Positions 47,937 to 54,542 of a stretch of 64,000 nucleotides of DNA are shown one piece after another. The stretch is taken from the IMG/VR virus record IMGVR_UViG_3300005613_000024, positions 1-64,000 of that record. One strand, given 5' to 3'. Source of the stretch: a virus. The position numbers and the translations under genes are program-made. How positions within the stretch are numbered: position 1 is the stretch's first letter; every line of letters begins with the position of its first letter. The notes below the pieces were generated by a model. That model had not been told where the DNA came from and did not search any database. It worked only from the letters and a program-made list of their open reading frames with translations.

Positions 47937-48559
47937 AAACTAAAGTTTGTACAAAATGTCATAAAGAAAAATCAATTAAGAAATTTCGTAAAGATAGAAC
48001 AAAAAAAGATGGGCTATATTCTAGCTGTAAGTTGTGTTATAAAAGAGATAACCCATATAATAGCATAGTCAGTAAAATTAAAAATAAGAATTATTACAAA
48101 CAAAATAGAAAAAAATTATTAGAATATAGAAAAAATAGACACAAATATTATCCCTGGATTATAACTTACTATAATATAAATACTCGATGTAATTGTAAAA
48201 AACATCCTAATTGGAAAGATTATGGAGGTAGAGATATAAAATGTTTGATAACTAAAGAAGAAATTAAGAAACTTTGGTTTAGAGATAAAGCATATCTGAT
48301 GAAAAAACCTTCTATTGATAGGATTAATAATGATGGTCATTATACTTATAAGAATTGTAGATTTATTGAATTAAGCGAAAATATTGCAAGGAAGCAAAGG
48401 AAGCCTATTTTGCAATATACATTAAATAAGAATTTAATTAATATTTTTGAATCAATAGAAGATGCTTCTAAAATTTCAGGTATAAGTAGATGGCAAATTC
48501 AGAGAGATTGTGAAAATTTAAAAATTAACAAAAGAAAATTTATTTTTCGATATGCATAA
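47933..48559 (+). CDS. HNH homing endonuclease with NUMOD1-like tail
   Basis: A 208-residue protein. The N-terminal CTKC and CKLC pairs form a zinc knuckle. The HNH core KKLWFRDKAYLMKKPSIDR and NNDGHYTYKNCRFIELSEN is nearly the same as in the HNH gene at 1504-1977. The C-terminal QYTLNKNLINIFESIEDASKISGISRWQIQRD is NUMOD1-like DNA recognition, absent from the other copy. Encoded between the bS21-like and Rad50-like genes, it probably moves as a homing gene. Confidence 0.85.
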   Translation: MKTKVCTKCHKEKSIKKFRKDRTKKDGLYSSCKLCYKRDNPYNSIVSKIKNKNYYKQNRKKLLEYRKNRHKYYPWIITYYNINTRCNCKKHPNWKDYGGRDIKCLITKEEIKKLWFRDKAYLMKKPSIDRINNDGHYTYKNCRFIELSENIARKQRKPILQYTLNKNLINIFESIEDASKISGISRWQIQRDCENLKINKRKFIFRYA

Positions 48560-49667
48560 ATTATTAAAAATACACATAAAATGTTTTCAGAAACATAAAG
48601 ATTTAACTCTAAATTTTTCTGAAAATATTAATGTTATCTCTGGACTTACAGATACAGGCAAAAGCTGTTGTTTTAGAGCAATTTCATGGCTTTATAATTG
48701 CTGTAATATGAGTGAATCTGATTACAGAACCGAAGGAACAAAAGAAACATCTGTGAAAGGATGGTTGAATAATGGCTTTCAAGTAGAAAGAATTCGCTCT
48801 AATTCAATAAATAGATATATTCTTTCAAAAGAAGGAACAGAAGATAAAGTATTTGATTCTTTTGGTAAAGTTGTTCCTGAAGAAATAGCTAAAGTATTTG
48901 AATTTTCTACTATTGATATAGATAATGAAAGCATTAATTTAAATTTCGCTAATCAAGACCAATTAAATTTTATTTTAGATGAAAAATATTCTGATGGATT
49001 TAAGGCTAAATTATTTAATAAGCTCACTGGAAATGAATTGCTTGATAAAATCTTTAAACAATTAAATAAAGAAAGTTTAAGATTTGTCAGAGAAATTAGA
49101 GATACTGAAGAAAATGTAAAAAAACAAGAAGAGCAACTAGCTGAATATTCTCAAAAGTACAAAGCATTAAAAAAGAAACTTAATTTAGTTAAAACTAAAT
49201 ACGAAGACATATTAGCTCAAAGAGAAATTTATGAACATTTAAAAGAGCTAAGTGATAAAATTACGAGTAATAAAGAAAATAAAAAAGCCCTTGATTCTAA
49301 AATAGCAAAAATCAAGATTGTTAGTGAAGAGAAAATAGAAGAGCTATCAGAAAAAGCCAAAGAACTAAAACAGATTCAAAATCTTGCTCATGATTTAGAG
49401 TCAACGAATAATGCTTTAGAATCAATTGAGAAACAAAAAAACAATATAAAAATTGTAGAATTTAATGAAAAACAGCTTATAAGTTATAATGAAACGCTTC
49501 AAAAACTGAATCAATTAAATGAACAATTAGATTTAAATACAGAAAAAGACCAAACAATCGCAATAGATAAAAAAATGATTAAAGATAAATTAAAAGATTT
49601 AGAACAGGAATTAAAGAAAATTTGGGATGAACAGAGAGTTTGTCCGTTATGTGGTAAGGAGAAATAA
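48552..49667 (+). CDS. Rad50/SbcC-like ATPase, N-terminal half ending at the zinc hook
   Basis: A 371-residue protein. Residues 1-130 are the N-lobe with Walker A GLTDTGKS (31-38) and the Q-loop region. About 230 residues of coiled coil end in CPLCGKEK (364-371), the zinc-hook motif, at the very C-terminus. There is no signature, Walker B or D-loop. Those lie in the separate gene at 51810-52526. The gene thus encodes half of a gp46/SbcC-type protein, breaking exactly at the hook apex. It overlaps the HNH gene by eight bases. Confidence 0.85.
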   Translation: MHKLLKIHIKCFQKHKDLTLNFSENINVISGLTDTGKSCCFRAISWLYNCCNMSESDYRTEGTKETSVKGWLNNGFQVERIRSNSINRYILSKEGTEDKVFDSFGKVVPEEIAKVFEFSTIDIDNESINLNFANQDQLNFILDEKYSDGFKAKLFNKLTGNELLDKIFKQLNKESLRFVREIRDTEENVKKQEEQLAEYSQKYKALKKKLNLVKTKYEDILAQREIYEHLKELSDKITSNKENKKALDSKIAKIKIVSEEKIEELSEKAKELKQIQNLAHDLESTNNALESIEKQKNNIKIVEFNEKQLISYNETLQKLNQLNEQLDLNTEKDQTIAIDKKMIKDKLKDLEQELKKIWDEQRVCPLCGKEK

Positions 49668-49892
49668 ATGAAAATAATTTTTTCTAAAGAACATGAAGAT
49701 TTAATGAATAAATTAGATGATATATCTTTAATGTATTATAATTTATTTCAAAACGATAAAATATCGCAATTAGAATATATGCATACAAAAGATAGCATTA
49801 CAAATTTAAAAGTTCGATTAGCAGAAATAGCAATTCCCGAAAGACTTATTTTAAATAATAATTCTACAATAGAAGGAAAAAATGAAATATAA
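49668..49892 (+). CDS. Small hypothetical protein between Rad50-like N half and SbcD-like nuclease
   Basis: A 74-residue, helical protein (MKIIFSKEHEDLMNKLDD). It starts right after the zinc-hook gene's stop, with AAGGAG in its end. No domain recognised; it could be part of the complex. Confidence 0.6.
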   Translation: MKIIFSKEHEDLMNKLDDISLMYYNLFQNDKISQLEYMHTKDSITNLKVRLAEIAIPERLILNNNSTIEGKNEI

Positions 49893-50073
49893 AATAACAA
49901 TTGATAGATGGTCAGGAACAGAAGAGACTTCTAAAGAAAATTGGAAAGATTTAATCTCTGCTTTAGTTCTCTGTGGTTTTGAAGTGTATGGCGATGAAGG
50001 AAAAATTGTATTTGAAACTGGAGATGGAGAAATAGTGGAGAAAATAAAAGATAATGATGGGAGTTTAGACTAA
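49882..50073 (+). CDS. Small hypothetical protein
   Basis: A 63-residue alpha-beta protein (MKYKITIDRWSGTEETS). AGAAGGAA precedes the ATG; its stop overlaps the nuclease start (TAATG). No family recognised. Confidence 0.6.
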   Translation: MKYKITIDRWSGTEETSKENWKDLISALVLCGFEVYGDEGKIVFETGDGEIVEKIKDNDGSLD

Positions 50074-51014
50074 TGCGTTTTATCTATTTTCAGGATTTTC
50101 ACATTCAAGGAAAAAATAGTTGCAATCGCTTAGGCAATTATTTCGAAGATTGTTTAGCTAAATTTGATGAGATAATCTCTATTGCTCAAGAAAATGATTG
50201 TGATTTTATTATAGATGGCGGAGATTTATTTGAATCGAATAAACCCTCTTATAGTGTATTAGATGCAATCGCAGATAGAATTGAAAAAGTTAAAATCGAC
50301 CTTTATTCTTTATTTGGTAATCATGCTCTTTCTTATGGTCATATAGAAAATAAAGAAGGAACTGGATTAGCTCATTTACAAAAACGTAGTAATTATTTTA
50401 AATATTTAGATAGAAAAAAGTATTTAGGTAATCAGTTTAAAAAATATGATGTAAGAACAATAGAATATAGTTTTCAAATTGAAGAAGAATTAAAACAAAA
50501 AGAAATTATTTTCGAAGACAAAGATGCTTGGAATATCTTGATAATTCATGCTCTTGTTACTCCAGATAAATTTTTTGATAACGCTTCTTATATTGAAGTT
50601 AAAGACTTAAAGACAAATGCTAATCTTGTACTTTTGGCTCACTATCATCATCCATTTAAAAAAGAAATAAATGATACTACATTGTTAAATATTGGTTGTG
50701 TTGGTAGAGCAAATATTAATGAAGCAAAAATAGAACCTTCAGTTTTAATTTTAGATACAGAGAAAAGAAGTTATGAAATCATTAAATTAAAGTCATCGAA
50801 AAGAGCGAATGAAATTTTTGACTTAACAAAATACGAAGAATTGAAGGCAAATAAGAAAGATATAAAAGAATTTTTAAATAGTTTAAGAGATATAAATTTT
50901 CAATCTATGGACTTGAGTCAACAAATTGTTAAAATAGGGAAAGAACAAAAAGTAGATGAAAAGATTACGAATTATATTTTAGAAATAGTGGAGAAAATAA
51001 AAGATGACAAATAA
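50073..51014 (+). CDS. SbcD/Mre11-like nuclease (T4 gp47 type)
   Basis: A 313-residue metallophosphoesterase. QDFHIQG (Asp8, His10), IIDGGDLFES (near 48), FGNHALSYG (near 84), IIHALV (near 160) and LLAHYHHP (near 190) are the Mre11 active-site blocks, followed by a capping region. The partner ATPase is encoded in two pieces on either side. Together they should process DNA ends for recombination-dependent replication. TAATG coupling. Confidence 0.88.
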   Translation: MRFIYFQDFHIQGKNSCNRLGNYFEDCLAKFDEIISIAQENDCDFIIDGGDLFESNKPSYSVLDAIADRIEKVKIDLYSLFGNHALSYGHIENKEGTGLAHLQKRSNYFKYLDRKKYLGNQFKKYDVRTIEYSFQIEEELKQKEIIFEDKDAWNILIIHALVTPDKFFDNASYIEVKDLKTNANLVLLAHYHHPFKKEINDTTLLNIGCVGRANINEAKIEPSVLILDTEKRSYEIIKLKSSKRANEIFDLTKYEELKANKKDIKEFLNSLRDINFQSMDLSQQIVKIGKEQKVDEKITNYILEIVEKIKDDK

Positions 51015-51180
51015 TGTTAGAAAATGTCCTCACTGCAATAAATGTTTCATAGATAATGATAATATAACGTGTCCTTTTTGTGAAAGAAGTTTAAATGAAT
51101 TACCAGATATATTTAATCAAATATTTGGAGAAAATATTAAAACGTTTAATCCAATGGATAACAATAATGAAAGATTATAA
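51004..51180 (+). CDS. Small zinc-ribbon protein
   Basis: A 58-residue protein (MTNNVRKCPHCNKC) with CPHC and CPFC pairs. It overlaps the end of the nuclease gene by 11 bases and the next gene. Possibly a small partner of the complex. Confidence 0.6.
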   Translation: MTNNVRKCPHCNKCFIDNDNITCPFCERSLNELPDIFNQIFGENIKTFNPMDNNNERL

Positions 51181-51490
51181 AGATTATGATAAATATTTTA
51201 TCTGTGAATGTGATTATGAATTTTTAAGAGTTGAAAAATTTAAAGATGAACCTCAAATTTATTTCTCTAAATATAGAACAGATATATCAGAATTAAGTTT
51301 ATGGGAAAGAATAAAATTAAGTATTAGTTTTATTTTCAAACCAGAAAAATATGATATTCATGGTGGTATTATTCTTTCAATAGAAAATGCTATACGTTTA
51401 GCAAATTCTCTAAAAATTATGACTAAGGAGAAAACTAATGAATTACGTTCAAAAAATACAAAGTCTAAAAGAAAAAATACAAGAAAATAA
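51167..51490 (+). CDS. Hypothetical protein
   Basis: A 107-residue protein starting MKDYKDYDKYFICECDYEF, mostly beta with a basic tail. The start at 51167 is preferred since earlier frames overlap the zinc-ribbon gene. The fold is not recognised. Confidence 0.55.
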   Translation: MKDYKDYDKYFICECDYEFLRVEKFKDEPQIYFSKYRTDISELSLWERIKLSISFIFKPEKYDIHGGIILSIENAIRLANSLKIMTKEKTNELRSKNTKSKRKNTRK

Positions 51491-51665
51491 AGAAGAGTTA
51501 ATAAGACTAAATGAAAAAGCAAAAAATCTAAAAGAAGATAAAGAAAAAATTGTTGTAGAATTAAAAGAATTAAATGTTGCTGAAGAAGACTTAGAAGATA
51601 AGATTGAAGAAATGAATAAAGAATTAATAAATAAAATAGCAGAAATAGAGAAGGATTTGGAATGA
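51438..51665 (+). CDS. Small coiled-coil protein
   Basis: A 75-residue, entirely heptad-rich protein (MNYVQKIQSLKEKIQENKE...) with AAGGAG before the ATG. It lies between the Rad50-like halves. It may pair with their coiled coils, like an orphan piece of the stalk. It overlaps the previous gene by 53 bases. Confidence 0.65.
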   Translation: MNYVQKIQSLKEKIQENKEELIRLNEKAKNLKEDKEKIVVELKELNVAEEDLEDKIEEMNKELINKIAEIEKDLE

Positions 51666-51823
51666 AAAGCAATGATAGAAAAATACATAAATTTATAGAA
51701 GTTGGTTATGGCTGGACTGCCGAAATTTATGCATCTGTAAATGATTTTACTGGTGAAGTGAATTTTGAAGATGTAATTTTATCAAATCCAAAATTTCATA
51801 ACAAAGAAAATGAATCTAACTAA
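51662..51823 (+). CDS. Small hypothetical protein
   Basis: A 53-residue acidic protein (MKSNDRKIHKFIEVGYGWTAEIY), coupled at both ends with short overlaps. No family recognised. Confidence 0.6.
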   Translation: MKSNDRKIHKFIEVGYGWTAEIYASVNDFTGEVNFEDVILSNPKFHNKENESN

Positions 51824-52526
51824 TTTAGAAAACTCAATTAAATCTTTAGAAGAAAAAGTAAATTCATTAAAGGGGAAAGTGTCTCTTTTAGAGGAACAAT
51901 ATCAACAATCAACAGAAAAGCTTTCTTCTTTAAAAGAGAATCAAATTATTAATACTAAAGCAATAGAATTGCTTAAATGTGTTCAAAAAGCAACAAAAGA
52001 ATTGATTCAAGAAACATTTGAAGGGATAGCAAGCAAAGCATTGGAATATATTCATCAAAATAGCGATTATAAATTTGCTTTAGAATTTGATGAGCGAGGA
52101 AATAAACCCACTTTAAAATTTTTGATTAAGACTCCTGATATGCAAGAATCTCACGAAATTATCAATACAAGAGCAGGAGGGTCAAAGGATATTGTAGCAT
52201 TGGCTTTAAGATTAATTCTATTAGAGGCGTCATATAATAAAGGATTTCTCTTTTTAGATGAACCATACAAGAGACTTGACAATGAAGAAACAATTACAAA
52301 AGCAATAGAATTTATTAAAGAAACACAAAAAGATACAGGTCGTCAAATATTTATTATAACTCATAAAGATGAAGTAGTAAATAGTGTAGAGCAACCTATA
52401 ATTTTATCTAATAAAATGTCCTATCAAAATAAATGTACACAAAAAAAGGGACATTTAAAAACAGAGAACATTAAACCAAAAAAGAAAAGAGGAAGACCTA
52501 AAAAGGAGAAAAGAACAAATGTTTAA
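51810..52526 (+). CDS. Rad50/SbcC-like ATPase, C-terminal half, with AT-hook-like tail
   Basis: A 238-residue protein. Residues 1-60 are coiled coil. The C-lobe has the signature-type AGGSKDIVALALR (122-134), Walker B and D-loop GFLFLDEPYKRLDNEE (145-160) and IFIITHKDE (His switch). No Walker A. It complements the N-half encoded at 48552-49667. The end PKKKRGRPKKEKR has an AT-hook RGRP core, as in the RecA-like protein. Starts 14 bases before the previous stop. Confidence 0.85.
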   Translation: MNLTNLENSIKSLEEKVNSLKGKVSLLEEQYQQSTEKLSSLKENQIINTKAIELLKCVQKATKELIQETFEGIASKALEYIHQNSDYKFALEFDERGNKPTLKFLIKTPDMQESHEIINTRAGGSKDIVALALRLILLEASYNKGFLFLDEPYKRLDNEETITKAIEFIKETQKDTGRQIFIITHKDEVVNSVEQPIILSNKMSYQNKCTQKKGHLKTENIKPKKKRGRPKKEKRTNV

Positions 52527-52860
52527 AAAATTGAAAGCTAAAATTGCACAAAGAAATCAACTTAAAAAAATGCAGAAGTATTATAAGATTTTACAATCTG
52601 GAGCATTGTTTATTGATTTTATTCGTAAAGACCTGAAAGAAAAGAAAAATGCTATGAATCGCCATCAAAGACGAAGATTCGAAAAGACTCTTATGAAAGG
52701 CGATTTAACTCCAGAAATTATAAATCATTATTCTCATCGAGTTGATGCAATTTTAAAATCAATAAATGCTCAATTGAATCCTCCTAAAAAGAAAAAAGAA
52801 ATAGATGGGAAAAAATTCTATGATACATTAAAGAAACAAGAAAAAAAGGAGAAAAAGTAA
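52519..52860 (+). CDS. Hypothetical basic protein
   Basis: A 113-residue, lysine/arginine-rich helical protein (MFKKLKAKIAQRNQLKK). AAGGAGAAA precedes the ATG, overlapping the Rad50 C-half. No family recognised. Confidence 0.6.
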   Translation: MFKKLKAKIAQRNQLKKMQKYYKILQSGALFIDFIRKDLKEKKNAMNRHQRRRFEKTLMKGDLTPEIINHYSHRVDAILKSINAQLNPPKKKKEIDGKKFYDTLKKQEKKEKK

Positions 52861-53180
52861 TGAATATAGATTTGAAATATAAAATTGGAGATGTTCTTTA
52901 TCATGTTAGAGATGTGAATGTAGGTAAAATTGTAGTAGATTCTATTGTTATTAAAGATACAGGAAAAAAGAAAGAAGTAACATATAATGTATATGGTTAC
53001 AGACATAAGAATGATGAAAGAAAAAAAATAGTTCCTGTAAATGTTTCTTGTTTAGTTAAAGATTTAACAACTGCTAAACAAAGTGCCTTATTGAATCTTG
53101 AAAATTTGGTAACTGAAGCAAGAAGAAATATTAAAAATATAACAGAAGAAACTTTTGAACCACCTAAAAATGATACCTAA
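52860..53180 (+). CDS. Hypothetical protein
   Basis: A 106-residue protein with a beta-rich N-terminus (YKIGDVLYHVRDVNVGKIVV) reminiscent of SH3/PUA-like barrels and a helical end. TAATG coupling; overlaps the next gene by 11 bases. Confidence 0.6.
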   Translation: MNIDLKYKIGDVLYHVRDVNVGKIVVDSIVIKDTGKKKEVTYNVYGYRHKNDERKKIVPVNVSCLVKDLTTAKQSALLNLENLVTEARRNIKNITEETFEPPKNDT

Positions 53181-54012
53181 GCGAATTATAATTGTAGCCA
53201 GTGGTTATTCTATTAGAGAAAATTTATGGAATGTTTCTATAGATAAATTGCCTATTTGGAATGCTATCAAAGATGAATTTAAATTGGCATGTAATTGGTC
53301 TTACAAATGGGCTGATGCTGATATAATGACATATTCAGATTATCAGATGTATGAAACTAAAAGAGAGAATCTGAAGAACTTGCCAATTATTGTTGGAGCA
53401 ACAGATGGTCATTATTTTCGTAAAGAAACAAAACCGATAGAAAATAATACATATTTATTTCCTGCTTGTAAAGGAATTAAACATTCTAAATATGGAACTG
53501 TTGGAGGATATTGGGATAAAGAAGGATGGTCAAAGGGATTATATACGAGACAATTAGTAGGTATTCAGGCAATCAGTCTTGCTATTCTTTTAGGATGTAC
53601 TGAATTATTTCTGTTGGGCTATGACGCTTGCTGTGACGAACAAGGAAGAACTCATTTTTATCAAGATGATAAACAAACTGGAATTTATAAATGGAATAAT
53701 CACGAACACAATGGTATGGGGAAAGATGAAAGAGGGAATTATCGTTCTGGTAATTATAACAAAATCGAAGAATTAAATAATTTTTGGTTTAAACCATTTG
53801 AAAAAGAATTACAAAACGGAATACAAATTTATAACGTATCTCTTGATAGCAAAATAGATACATTTCCAAAAATAAGTTATAAAGAATTTTATAAGAGATT
53901 AAAGGATAATCTTATAGGAGTCAATCATGAAGAATTGCAAAAAGAAATCAAAAAAACCTTTCGTATGCAAAAATTGTTTACGAGAAGTACCAAAAAAGAA
54001 AATGTTAATTAA
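53170..54012 (+). CDS. Rossmann-like glycan-associated protein (DUF115/sialyltransferase-like)
   Basis: A 280-residue protein starting MIPKRIIIVASGYSIRENLW. The opening is a Rossmann strand-loop, and GIQAISLAILLGCTELFLLGYDACCDEQG then THFYQ are features of DUF115 and GT42-like phage proteins linked to surface glycans. It opens the glycan operon. The acceptor and donor are unknown. The last 86 bases overlap a zinc-ribbon gene in another frame. Confidence 0.6.
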   Translation: MIPKRIIIVASGYSIRENLWNVSIDKLPIWNAIKDEFKLACNWSYKWADADIMTYSDYQMYETKRENLKNLPIIVGATDGHYFRKETKPIENNTYLFPACKGIKHSKYGTVGGYWDKEGWSKGLYTRQLVGIQAISLAILLGCTELFLLGYDACCDEQGRTHFYQDDKQTGIYKWNNHEHNGMGKDERGNYRSGNYNKIEELNNFWFKPFEKELQNGIQIYNVSLDSKIDTFPKISYKEFYKRLKDNLIGVNHEELQKEIKKTFRMQKLFTRSTKKENVN

Positions 54013-54055
54013 AAATAAATGTGTTTGGTGTTCGGAAGAATATTATAGAAAATGA
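53927..54055 (+). CDS. Small zinc-ribbon protein overlapping the glycan gene end
   Basis: A 42-residue protein (MKNCKKKSKKPFVCKNC) with CKNC and CVWC pairs, GGAG at good spacing before the ATG, and ATGA overlap with the next gene. It overlaps the end of the previous gene out of frame. Confidence 0.6.
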   Translation: MKNCKKKSKKPFVCKNCLREVPKKKMLIKNKCVWCSEEYYRK

Positions 54056-54162
54056 TTTTATTTTGTCAAATAGTTATTTTTAGTAGTATAGGTATGATAC
54101 TTGGAGTATTATATAGTATTCATTTAATTTTTAAAAAGGTAAAAAGAAATGATAAAGAGTAA
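54052..54162 (+). CDS. Small membrane protein
   Basis: A 36-residue protein (MILFCQIVIFSSIGMILGVL) with one transmembrane helix and a basic tail. It overlaps both neighbours. Confidence 0.5.
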   Translation: MILFCQIVIFSSIGMILGVLYSIHLIFKKVKRNDKE

Positions 54163-54538
54163 AAAAGTTTGGGGAATATTAGACAATATCTTTTTTAATA
54201 GTAAATGCAAGGTTGATGTTCTTTATCTGGATAAAAATACAGGATGCAGTATTCATTTTCATGATAAAAAGGTCAATCGTTTTTATTTAATTAAAGGATT
54301 GGTTAAATTAAAGACTGATTTAGGAGAAAGAATATTAAAACCTTACGAAACCTTTGATATATATCCACCAATAACACATCAATTTATTGCCTTAGAGGAT
54401 TCTATACTAATAGAAATTGCCTTTGTTGATAAGGGGAAGCTCAAAGAAGAAGATATTACTCGCAAGATTCAAGGTGGGAAATTTATAAAGGGAAAATTTT
54501 ATACTTTAAACGAATTAAAAAACAATAATTGGAAATAA
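54149..54538 (+). CDS. Cupin-domain protein
   Basis: A 129-residue protein. GCSIHFHDKKVNRFYLIKGLVKL and a later YPPITHQFIAL carry the two cupin motifs with metal-binding His. It resembles the C-terminal cupin of type II mannose-6-phosphate isomerase and sugar-nucleotide isomerases. It may work on GDP- or dTDP-sugars in this operon. Confidence 0.7.
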   Translation: MIKSKKVWGILDNIFFNSKCKVDVLYLDKNTGCSIHFHDKKVNRFYLIKGLVKLKTDLGERILKPYETFDIYPPITHQFIALEDSILIEIAFVDKGKLKEEDITRKIQGGKFIKGKFYTLNELKNNNWK

Positions 54539-54542
54539 AATC

